Shown in pieces: positions 29,717-37,060 of a stretch of 46,865 nt of DNA; positions within the stretch are counted from its first letter, which is position 1, and each line of letters starts with the position of its first letter. The stretch is from Fibrobacter succinogenes. GTDB taxonomy: Bacteria; Fibrobacterota; Fibrobacteria; Fibrobacterales; Fibrobacteraceae. The notes beneath the pieces were generated by a model. The model saw only the letters and a list, made by a program, of their open reading frames with translations, did not search any database and was not told the DNA's origin. The position numbers and the translations under genes were made by a program. The stretch lies in the NCBI GenBank assembly GCA_902800345.1, contig CADCDO010000017.1, forward strand, positions 1 to 46,865, read 5' to 3'.

Positions 29717-32032
29717 CTAGAATCGTCCGAGAGTCAAACCCGCATAAAAGCCCGGCCACCAGCGTGCATTGTGTTTTTTAATGTGGAGGTCGTCATGGTA
29801 ATCGGCCATCGGCTTGAGCAACAGTTTGTTTATATAACCCTCGCTCGTCACATTCACAGTGCCACCCACAGAAAGTCCAAAGCCCGGGAAGAGTTTGTAC
29901 ACGTAACCTACGCGACCACGATGATGGAAGCCCCTGTCGCAATGATCTTCATCAAATTTCCATTTTTCAAAAACCTCAAAGAAGGTGTATTCCAATTCCC
30001 AATGGCTTCCGTACTTTCCGAACTGGGTTCCGATACCAAAACCGTTTTCACCGAATTTTTCAAACTCTCTAAAGATAGAGCCTTTTTTAAAGAAGCCCGC
30101 CCATTCCAAGTTGGTGTAGAAATAAGCTGTTCCCAAATGGATCGATCCTCCGAGCGCTCCCATTTCGTTGATGTAGGGCGTTACACTCCACACGCCGTTT
30201 CCGACGATGTTGACAATACCGACTGGGGACTTTTCACAATTACCGCACACATTGACGATACCCCACTGGCGACCTTTTTCATTTGACGCATAATTCACGA
30301 CGCCGACTTGCAACTTATCGTTTTCATGTGCAATATTGACGCCTGCAGAAACCTGCAATTTGCTCTTTTGAGCCGTATTGACGCCTGCAGAAACTTGCAA
30401 ATCGCTCTTTTGGGCCACGTTGACACCTGCGACTATTTGACTATTTGTAGACTGGGCCACGTTGACACCCGCAGTAACTTGGAGCTTTGTCGCCTTGGCA
30501 TAATTGACGCCCGCAGAAACCTGCAAACCCTTAAGAGTATCGACCGCCAAATTCAAAATACCGATTTGTGCACCCGAAGATTTATGTCTCGATAAATTCA
30601 CGGCTGAACTGACCTGGACACCCTCAAACGATCCGGCATAGTTTGCAGCCGTTGCAATTTGAGCACCCTCGAAATGTTTAGTCGCGATGTTAGCACCCGT
30701 TGTCACCTGCAATCCGTGCATTTCCTTCTGTGCAATATTTGCAGCCAAGCTAATTTGCGAGCCTAGCATATAATCTTTGGTGCGAGTCACGAGCAATCCC
30801 ACCTGCAATCCCTTACGCGGCTTGGCATCGGAATCTACAAAATTGAATGTCGTACGGAATCGTCCACTGCGATCAAGAGAATCCAGCGAGCACGCAACAT
30901 CATCTCCAATGGAGCATACCCTATTGCCACCAATTTCGCCACGCAACACCGTCTGTTCCGCCTTGACACTCTGGAAATTGTCTAGCGTCATTTTTTCGCG
31001 CTTGCCATTTGAAAGAACGACAGACGCACCCATGTATTCGGGATCTTGCTGGAGATTCAACGCATAGCGCCCTGCCGGGAGCCCAAGGCTCATCGCATGT
31101 CCACGCTTCTTGTTGAGTTCTGCCACAAGTTCTCCATTGGCATTGCGGATATAAAGACGTCCATATACCCCTTCATCCAAATCGAGCCCGGCATTGGTCG
31201 CACGCAAGTCCGTCATCACCACGTCGCCCGTACCGGCAAGATTCATATCTCGGCTCGGATGCTGCGCGCCGCCCATCGTCGTTTCGGTCTTTTGCAACGT
31301 TTCGTTAAATGCGAACTGATAGGCTTCGGACAATGTCACTTTACCATCGCTACTCAAGTCGCCAGCGCCACGGAGACCGCTAACAAGCGAATGCGTAAAG
31401 AACGAACCCTTGAGTTTGTCGCTTTCCTGGCTGGATTCATCTTGCGTGCTGCTCGTGATGAACGCATAACCTTTCATGTCGCTGCTTTGATCGATCATAA
31501 ACGCAGGCACGGCCTTACCACCTTTCACGCGGGTAATCGCGCCGGAACCACAAGCATCTATCACGGCAATCTTGACATCGGCATTCAAAGCGTCAATGCG
31601 ATTGCGCAAATCTTTCCAGGCGTAAGTTTCGCTACCTAGGCGAAGTCCTTTTTCATCGGCGTGGCCGCTATAATAGACAAGCACTTCATCACGGCCACTG
31701 GAATTTTTGTCGTGCAAAATTTTTTCATCGAGGTTCGAGAACTCCTTTTGCAGAGTTTCTACGGAGGGTTCCTTCACGAGAATCACGTTCTTGGGCAGCA
31801 CGCCACCCATTTCCTTGAGCACATTCGCAAAGGAGCGTGCATCGCTTTCGGCGTAACGCAACATCGGGCGTTCCGCACCGCCGTTATTTGCACTCACGGC
31901 AATCACGTAACGGTTGATACGATTGGATTCCGCTGTCGCATTGGCCTCGCTAGCAAACACCAACAGAGCAAGGATAAAAGCAAACGACAAAGCAGACAAA
32001 ATACCGAGATCTTTATTGGAACAGAAAAACAT
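29717..32032 (-). CDS. Secreted caspase-family (C14) protein with LA_2272-like repeats and C-terminal barrel-like domain
   Basis: 771 residues. After an N-terminal signal segment (~10-32) the p20-like caspase domain has both catalytic residues, VYYSGHADE (His124) and VIDACGSGA (Cys161), then AFITSSTQDESSQES and FTHSLVSGLRG. A middle beta domain is followed by about a dozen degenerate repeats of the LQVSAGVNxAQ / GxQIGILN type (~400-580), like LA_2272 surface repeats. The ~150-residue C-terminal part ends AGLTLGRF, suggesting an outer-membrane barrel. It starts at TAATG, overlapping the anti-sigma stop, hence coupled. It is probably a cell-envelope protease; substrates are unknown. Confidence 0.88.
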   Translation of the reverse strand: MFFCSNKDLGILSALSFAFILALLVFASEANATAESNRINRYVIAVSANNGGAERPMLRYAESDARSFANVLKEMGGVLPKNVILVKEPSVETLQKEFSNLDEKILHDKNSSGRDEVLVYYSGHADEKGLRLGSETYAWKDLRNRIDALNADVKIAVIDACGSGAITRVKGGKAVPAFMIDQSSDMKGYAFITSSTQDESSQESDKLKGSFFTHSLVSGLRGAGDLSSDGKVTLSEAYQFAFNETLQKTETTMGGAQHPSRDMNLAGTGDVVMTDLRATNAGLDLDEGVYGRLYIRNANGELVAELNKKRGHAMSLGLPAGRYALNLQQDPEYMGASVVLSNGKREKMTLDNFQSVKAEQTVLRGEIGGNRVCSIGDDVACSLDSLDRSGRFRTTFNFVDSDAKPRKGLQVGLLVTRTKDYMLGSQISLAANIAQKEMHGLQVTTGANIATKHFEGAQIATAANYAGSFEGVQVSSAVNLSRHKSSGAQIGILNLAVDTLKGLQVSAGVNYAKATKLQVTAGVNVAQSTNSQIVAGVNVAQKSDLQVSAGVNTAQKSKLQVSAGVNIAHENDKLQVGVVNYASNEKGRQWGIVNVCGNCEKSPVGIVNIVGNGVWSVTPYINEMGALGGSIHLGTAYFYTNLEWAGFFKKGSIFREFEKFGENGFGIGTQFGKYGSHWELEYTFFEVFEKWKFDEDHCDRGFHHRGRVGYVYKLFPGFGLSVGGTVNVTSEGYINKLLLKPMADYHDDLHIKKHNARWWPGFYAGLTLGRF

Positions 32033-32847
32033 TACTTACCAGCCTTCTTGAGAGTAAATTCCACAACATTCACGTCGCTTCTTTTCAGAAGAGCGTCAAT
32101 GTCTTTTTCATCCACCGCAAATTCGTTTTGAGACGTAATCAAAAAGAATTTTTCAAAATACGGTGCATTGTCTAGCTTATATGCAAACGGAAGCGTGTTC
32201 ATACTTCCCGGCACAAGCGCAATGGACTTTTCGCCATCGCCCATGTGGAGCGTCAAGGCTCCGTTCCCGTCCATGCTAAAGAGAATTCCGAAGCATTTTT
32301 CAGGAACGGCATAACGCAGCTGGATTTCGTCCCCCTCGTGGACTTCATCGAGATTTTGCAACTGGGCAATTCCCGACGCCGTCTTTTTCCAAACTTCCAT
32401 GCGGGCTGCAAGTCCCTTGATCCGTGTGTCGGACTGGTTCCCGTCCAATTTTTCCGCATAGGCGAGTTGCGTATTTTCAACATCACGAGCCTGAGCCATA
32501 TCGCTACCGGCATCATTTCCGCCCGAAACCACAGTTTCACGCTGAGCCATAAATGCAACCAAAGCTACCGCAAGCACGAACACGGCAGCGGCGGCAAATT
32601 TCACCAAGTTAAATTTCGGTGCAGTTTTTGCAGCTCCGGCCACATCCGCAACATTCTTCGCTTCTGCTATTTTTCCAGCAAGAGTTTCGAACGGGAATTT
32701 ATTCAAGATAGCCTTGTTGTCTTCGCGGAACATTTTTATGCGCTGGGCGAGCATTACGTCAGACGCTTCGAGTTCCTGGATTTTCTTCATTTCTTCTTCT
32801 GGCAAGTCGCCAGTCAGGAACCGCTCTAATTTCCAATCGGGGATCAT
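32032..32847 (-). CDS. Membrane-anchored anti-sigma-like protein with DUF4384-like periplasmic domain
   Basis: 271 residues from the ATG that overlaps the sigma stop (TGATG). The cytoplasmic ~75 residues (WKLERFLTGDLPEEEMKKIQ, MLAQRIKMFREDNKAILNKF) resemble anti-sigma N-termini but lack zinc-binding cysteines. One membrane helix follows (LVKFAAAAVFVLAVALVAFM). The periplasmic part has EGDEIQLRYAVPEKCFGILF and GEKSIALVPGSMNTLPFAY, as in DUF4384 domains. Position directly after an ECF sigma gene supports the role of sigma inhibitor. Signal sensing by the periplasmic domain is inferred. Confidence 0.8.
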   Translation of the reverse strand: MIPDWKLERFLTGDLPEEEMKKIQELEASDVMLAQRIKMFREDNKAILNKFPFETLAGKIAEAKNVADVAGAAKTAPKFNLVKFAAAAVFVLAVALVAFMAQRETVVSGGNDAGSDMAQARDVENTQLAYAEKLDGNQSDTRIKGLAARMEVWKKTASGIAQLQNLDEVHEGDEIQLRYAVPEKCFGILFSMDGNGALTLHMGDGEKSIALVPGSMNTLPFAYKLDNAPYFEKFFLITSQNEFAVDEKDIDALLKRSDVNVVEFTLKKAGK

Positions 32848-33350
32848 CACTTTACCTCCAGATTTTTAACTTTGGCCTGCAACCCGCGCAAACGCTTGCG
32901 CACACCACTCACTGAAAGACCGACTTCGCGAGCCGTCTCTTCAAGAGTCATACCGTCAACGTAATGCAGTACAGCAATGGTCCGGCTAGACTCTGGCTCT
33001 TTCGAAAACAGACGAGCGAGCATGTTTTTCGTCTCGTAATCGTCATGTTCGTCTTCGGCACAGGCGATATTCAAAAGCAGGCTCGAGGAATCGACGTCAA
33101 GTCCGCGACGACGCTTGTCACGAATGCGGTTCAGGCAAAGTCTCGTTGCCGTGTTCCACAAAAGGCTGCTTGGCGATTCCATGTCCAGACGTTCCACCGC
33201 AGAATAAATCCGCAAAAAAACGTCCTGCATCAGGTCACTCGCCTCGGCATCGTCACGAAGAAGTTGCAAGCACCGCCTATAGACCATAGGCGCGTACGTC
33301 TCGTAAATCTTCGCAAATCCTGCTTTTTTTAAGGTTTCTAGGCTTTTCAC
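32847..33350 (-). CDS. ECF RNA polymerase sigma factor
   Basis: 167 residues from the GTG at 33350 (VKSLETLKKAG). The longer frame to 33410 would include its own promoter and is rejected. Region 2 is YAPMVYRRCLQLLRDDAEAS, DLMQDVFLRIYSAVERLD, LLWNTATRLCLNRIRDKRRR. Region 4 is IAVLHYVDGMTLEETAREVG, LSVSGVRKRLRGLQAKV. The GTG lies 8 nt after the GGTGTT element, so the mRNA is almost leaderless. The shared promoter motif implies autoregulation and control of the TonB operon and receptor. Confidence 0.93.
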   Translation of the reverse strand: MKSLETLKKAGFAKIYETYAPMVYRRCLQLLRDDAEASDLMQDVFLRIYSAVERLDMESPSSLLWNTATRLCLNRIRDKRRRGLDVDSSSLLLNIACAEDEHDDYETKNMLARLFSKEPESSRTIAVLHYVDGMTLEETAREVGLSVSGVRKRLRGLQAKVKNLEVK

Positions 33351-33358
33351 GTTTATGT

Positions 33359-33386
33359 AACACCGGAGGTGATAAAAAGTGTTACC
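33359..33386 (-). promoter_or_regulatory. ECF-type promoter C (sigma factor operon, autoregulatory)
   Basis: GGTAACACTTTT, 10 nt, GGTGTT on the minus strand, directly upstream of the sigma gene GTG. Same sequence and spacing as copies A and B. Confidence 0.78.
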
Positions 33387-33544
33387 ATAAAATTTAAAAA
33401 TTATAATCATCGGATGTCAGTCAATAGTTACTGGTCAGTGGCAGTTCGTTATTGGCGTTGACGGATAGTTAATGGTCCAATGTACGTTCAAGTGCCTCCG
33501 TTTTGAGGCTAACGGCATCAATTTTTAAGACATTTCTGAAGCAC

Positions 33545-33815
33545 GTACCTATAAATCATTGTTTTGCACGTTTTTATAGGTACTTACAGGTATAAAACTG
33601 GTCTTTTTCTATTCAAAACAGGTAACTTTCATCGAAACCATACCTATAAACAGCGCAAAAATTAGTTTTTATAGGTACTTTCAATCTTAATTTGTGTATA
33701 AAATCAGAAAAACGTACCTATAAATCGTCGATTTTTCAATTTTTATAGGTACGGAAATAAAAAAAAAATTTTTCGGTACCTATAAAACTTAACCATAGCC
33801 CTGTTTTATAGGTAC
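33545..33815. repeat. Array of four GTACCTATAAA / TTTATAGGTAC inverted repeats
   Basis: Units are at 33545-33583, 33640-33678, 33714-33752 and 33776-33815. Each has arms GTACCTATAAA and TTTATAGGTAC around an unrelated 17-nt (last unit 18-nt) loop; unit 2 is imperfect at its outermost base pair. Gaps between units are 56, 35 and 23 nt. It fills the otherwise empty 33417-33842 stretch between the nitroreductase stop and the ECF sigma promoter. No gene is seen there. Confidence 0.9.
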
Positions 33816-33842
33816 ATGGTCAATAGGCACAAGACCGTTTTT

Positions 33843-34553
33843 TCAAACATCATCCGAACTACGCAACGTCAGCATCGATTTACGGAAAATTTCTTTGCCC
33901 GACCCCAATTCAAAGAAATACTTGAAAATTCCGAGATCCACCTTGGAAAAATAACCGAGGCGGTGTTTCGCCATCACGCGACCGCTTTCATCCACCGTAA
34001 AACGAGCCTTGAACTGGTTCAAAGCCGAAGGAGCCAACATCACGCAGTCAATTCCCTTCTTGAACCAATCCGGGGCCGAGTCGTAATCGGGAGCAATCCG
34101 CGTTACAGGTTTCATCGGATGCTGCACGCCCTGCGTTTCGCCTTGGCCAATTGCAATCACCAGTTCCAGCTTTTCGCCATCGTCAATTTCAATCGTCGGC
34201 GTTTTCTTGAACGTAAGCCCCACCACGCAAGTATTCAATCCCAAAGTTTGAGCCCAAAGCACAATGTCCGCAGTCGCATAACCCACGCGTTCATCGAGTG
34301 AAGATTCGCATCCGGCAACCGCCTTTTGCCCAGCAACCGCAATGTAGTTCTTCACGTTCCTAAACGAGCCGTAGTGCGCCAAGCGCCCACTGAACGCCAC
34401 ATCGTCATTCAAAACAAGTTGCATGTGGAGAGCAAAATTTTCGTTCAACTTCGCTATCCGGGCATGCAATTCTTCCACCTGCTCTTGGGTAAGCGGTGTA
34501 GAACAGTACCTACGCACGGAATGGCGTGCAAAAACGGCTTCTTCTAAAGTCAT
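33843..34553 (-). CDS. Cytoplasmic nitroreductase family protein
   Basis: 236 residues. MTLEEAVFARHSVRRYCSTP gives the FMN-binding RxSxRxY start. YATADIVLWAQTLGLNTCVV matches the helix and G-L-x-T-C segment near the flavin, and LVIAIGQGETQ the following strand. A C-terminal ~85 residues (DWFKKGIDCVMLAPSALNQF) fit the nitroreductase family with a TM1586-like fold. No signal peptide, unlike the paralogous family member at 732. The substrate is unknown. A weak TAAAGT..CATGTTTCC region precedes the start. Confidence 0.88.
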   Translation of the reverse strand: MTLEEAVFARHSVRRYCSTPLTQEQVEELHARIAKLNENFALHMQLVLNDDVAFSGRLAHYGSFRNVKNYIAVAGQKAVAGCESSLDERVGYATADIVLWAQTLGLNTCVVGLTFKKTPTIEIDDGEKLELVIAIGQGETQGVQHPMKPVTRIAPDYDSAPDWFKKGIDCVMLAPSALNQFKARFTVDESGRVMAKHRLGYFSKVDLGIFKYFFELGSGKEIFRKSMLTLRSSDDV

Positions 34554-34688
34554 GTTTCCTCCATTTATATCAGCGAAATTGGAAAAAATGTGATCTAAAA
34601 GGTCTCATCAACTGTAAAAAAAGATAAATTATATATGTGTTAAGAGAAACAGTTATTTTATTAATTTTTTTTGGGGAGCTTGCAGATT

Positions 34689-35975
34689 ATGAATATCCTG
34701 AATCGTTTTTTAAAGTACGTCAATTTTACCACGACTTCTGATGAATCGAGCGAAAGCTGTCCAAGCACGCCACAACAACTTGTTCTCGCCAAATATTTGA
34801 CCGAAGAACTGGAAAGCATTGGACTTTCGCAAGTGAAAATGGACAAAAACGGCTACGTCTATGGGCTGCTGCCAGCAACAGCAAAGCGCGAAAACGATAC
34901 CCCCATCGGGTTCATCAGCCACATGGATACCTCGCCGGATTTTTCGGGTGTTTCCCCCAAGCCGCAAATCATCGAAGACTACGACGGTGCTGACGTTTTG
35001 CTCAAAGGCTCCGGGGCCACGTTGAAAGTCGATGATTTCCCGACGCTCAAATGGCTCAAGGGTCGCACGCTCATCACAACCGACGGAACGACGCTCCTCG
35101 GAGCCGACGACAAGGCCGGAATCGCAGAAATCGTGACCGCCATGGAAGAACTCATCGAAGCCGACCGCCACGCCGAAAGCCGCGGCTACGAGAACCTTTC
35201 AGGGCACGGCGACATTTGGGTCTGCTTTACGCCCGACGAAGAAATCGGACGCGGCGCCGACCGCTTGGACATGGACTATTTCAAGGCCAAATACGCCTAC
35301 ACCGTCGATGGAGGCTACGAAGGTGAAATCGCTTACGAGAATTTCAACGCCGCAAGCGCCACGTTCAAAATCCACGGCAAGGGAGTCCACCCCGGCGAAG
35401 CAAAGGGCATCATGAAAAACGCAAGCCTCATGGCCGCCGAAATCGCGATGGCCCTTCCCGAAAACGAGACTCCCGCAACAACCGAAGGGCGTGAAGGATT
35501 CTACCACCTGACCGATATGCAAGGCGATGTCACCGAGGCGAAGCTCGACTACATCGTACGCGACCACGACCAAACTAGATTTGAAGACCGCCAAAACTAC
35601 CTCAAGGAAATCGCGGAAAAATTCAACGAAAAATTTGGCGGTACACCTTTTACAATTTTTGAAAAAAATCGCGCAGGCGGCTCCGTCGTTGAAGTGAAAC
35701 TGAAACACTCCTATAGCAACATGCTACAAATCGTCGAAAAAACTCCAGAAATACTCGACCGTGCGCGTTCCGCCATCGAATCCGAAGGCATCAACGCCGT
35801 AAGCGACCCCGTCCGCGGAGGAACCGACGGAGCAAAACTCAGCTTCATGGGCCTCCCCTGCCCGAATCTCGGCACAGGCGGCTACGGCTTCCACGGACCA
35901 TACGAGCATATCACCGTCGAAGGCATGCAAACAGTCGTGCGGATAATCAAAAAGATCGCCGAAGCAAAAGGATAG
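34689..35975 (+). CDS. pepT: Peptidase T (tripeptide aminopeptidase)
   Basis: The start MNILNRFLKYVNFTTTSDES has GGGGAG 12 nt upstream; 428 residues, a normal length. Zinc-site segments are clear: FISHMDTSPDFSG, DGTTLLGADDKAGIAEI, CFTPDEEIGRGAD and VDGGYEGEIAYENFNA. VRGGTDGAKLSFMGLPCPNL and GYGFHGPYEHITVEGMQ complete the M20B pattern. The enzyme removes the N-terminal residue of tripeptides in the cytoplasm. A terminator-like inverted repeat (GCGCCAA 35983 / TTGGCGC 36017) follows. Confidence 0.96.
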   Translation: MNILNRFLKYVNFTTTSDESSESCPSTPQQLVLAKYLTEELESIGLSQVKMDKNGYVYGLLPATAKRENDTPIGFISHMDTSPDFSGVSPKPQIIEDYDGADVLLKGSGATLKVDDFPTLKWLKGRTLITTDGTTLLGADDKAGIAEIVTAMEELIEADRHAESRGYENLSGHGDIWVCFTPDEEIGRGADRLDMDYFKAKYAYTVDGGYEGEIAYENFNAASATFKIHGKGVHPGEAKGIMKNASLMAAEIAMALPENETPATTEGREGFYHLTDMQGDVTEAKLDYIVRDHDQTRFEDRQNYLKEIAEKFNEKFGGTPFTIFEKNRAGGSVVEVKLKHSYSNMLQIVEKTPEILDRARSAIESEGINAVSDPVRGGTDGAKLSFMGLPCPNLGTGGYGFHGPYEHITVEGMQTVVRIIKKIAEAKG

Positions 35976-36051
35976 ATATAAAGCGCCAAGACCCCATGCG
36001 CTATTCTCGTTAGTCATTGGCGCAAAGCGCTCCTATTTTTTCGATAAAAAA

Positions 36052-36079
36052 TTGTTCTTTTCTGCAATTTTTATATACA
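36052..36079 (+). promoter_or_regulatory. Possible promoter of the FISUMP gene
   Basis: TTGTTC (36052-36057), 16 nt, TATACA (36074-36079). Downstream, TTGCAG-N7-CTGCAA forms a small dyad near 36113-36133 in the 5' untranslated region. Confidence 0.4.
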
Positions 36080-36174
36080 TTATTTGATACATACGAAAAT
36101 AGAGGGGGAAAACTATTTGCAGGTTCCTTCTGCAAGAGTTTTCTTGTAGATAAAGTTCAAGAAAGGAGATTCTC

Positions 36175-36930
36175 ATGCATATATCATTCATTATCTTCAT
36201 TTTAATTGCAATCGTAGTTACCGCCGTGTCGGGCTACTGTCTCGGAAAAAGAGTCTCCAAGGCAAACCAGCGTGAATCCCCCGAAACCACAAACAGCATA
36301 CCATTCGAAAATTGCCTGGTCAAAAATGCGGACGCATTCAAATACGATACATTCACAGACAGCCGCGACGGAGAAACTTACCGCACCGTTAAAATAGGCG
36401 ACCAAATCTGGATGGTCGATAGCCTGCGTTACAACGCCAAAGGCAGCTACGCACCGGATAACGTCGAAGCGAACGTCAAGGATTTCGGACGTCTCTACAC
36501 ATGGACTACAGCGCTCAACATCCCGGCAGAATTTTCAGTGCAGTCCTTGGCAAAAGACTTCGCCATGTATAACAAAATAAGAGGCAAAAACTACCAAGGT
36601 ATCGCCCCGGAAGGCTGGCACATTCCAAGCAAAAAGGAATGGGAACAACTGCTCAGCAATCTGGACGCAAGGTCTAATGGTTGCGAACTACGCAGCGAAT
36701 GCCTGTGGCACAAGCCCGGCAAGGATTCCTTCGGGTTCTTTGCGTTGCCGGCCGGCTATCGTTTTGACAATGGAACATTCTGTCACTTCGGTAGGCGCGC
36801 GCGTTTCTGGGCCAAGGACGAATACGGCAAGGCAAACGCATTCCGCGTGAGCATCACCGACAATTCCGTTGATATCGAAGGCGTTTATAGGTCCGATGCC
36901 GTTTCGATACGTTGTGTGAAGAATACATAA
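36175..36930 (+). CDS. FISUMP-domain protein (Fibrobacter major paralogous domain)
   Basis: 251 residues with AAGGAG before the ATG. An N-terminal membrane anchor or uncleaved signal (HISFIIFILIAIVVTAVSGY) precedes the FISUMP domain: DGETYRTVKIGDQIWMVDSL, RYNAKGSY, GRLYTWTTAL, IAPEGWHIPSKKEWEQLLS, FGFFALPAGYR, FRVSITDNSVDIEG and VSIRCVK. The domain is related to formylglycine-generating-enzyme/C-type-lectin-like folds and is amplified in Fibrobacter, where it occurs on envelope and secreted proteins. The specific function is unknown. It is the strongest lineage marker in the window. Confidence 0.93.
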   Translation: MHISFIIFILIAIVVTAVSGYCLGKRVSKANQRESPETTNSIPFENCLVKNADAFKYDTFTDSRDGETYRTVKIGDQIWMVDSLRYNAKGSYAPDNVEANVKDFGRLYTWTTALNIPAEFSVQSLAKDFAMYNKIRGKNYQGIAPEGWHIPSKKEWEQLLSNLDARSNGCELRSECLWHKPGKDSFGFFALPAGYRFDNGTFCHFGRRARFWAKDEYGKANAFRVSITDNSVDIEGVYRSDAVSIRCVKNT

Positions 36931-36981
36931 TTGAAGGAATGTTGGCCGCAAGAAGTGGGAATAAATTTTTCTTCATAGCAA

Positions 36982-37014
36982 AATCCCCTCGCAAAAATTT
37001 GCGGGGGGATTTTT
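36982..37014. terminator. Bidirectional terminator between convergent genes
   Basis: AATCCCC-T-CGCAAA / TTTGCG-G-GGGGATT, a 14-bp stem with a 2-3-nt loop, flanked by A and T runs on both sides. It serves the FISUMP gene and the oxidoreductase-propeller gene. Confidence 0.8.
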
Positions 37015-37060
37015 CAACGCTTAAGCAAAAACATTACGACAACTGAGGAGGGGTGTATTT

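Noticed and set aside
33351..33410. Earlier ATG for the ECF sigma gene
   Set aside because: It lies upstream of the GGTAACACTTTT-N10-GGTGTT promoter and would translate the promoter itself.
33545..33815. CRISPR array
   Set aside because: The repeats are inverted pairs of 11 bp with unequal gaps (17-18 nt loops, 56/35/23 nt between units), not direct repeats with uniform spacers, and no cas genes are present.
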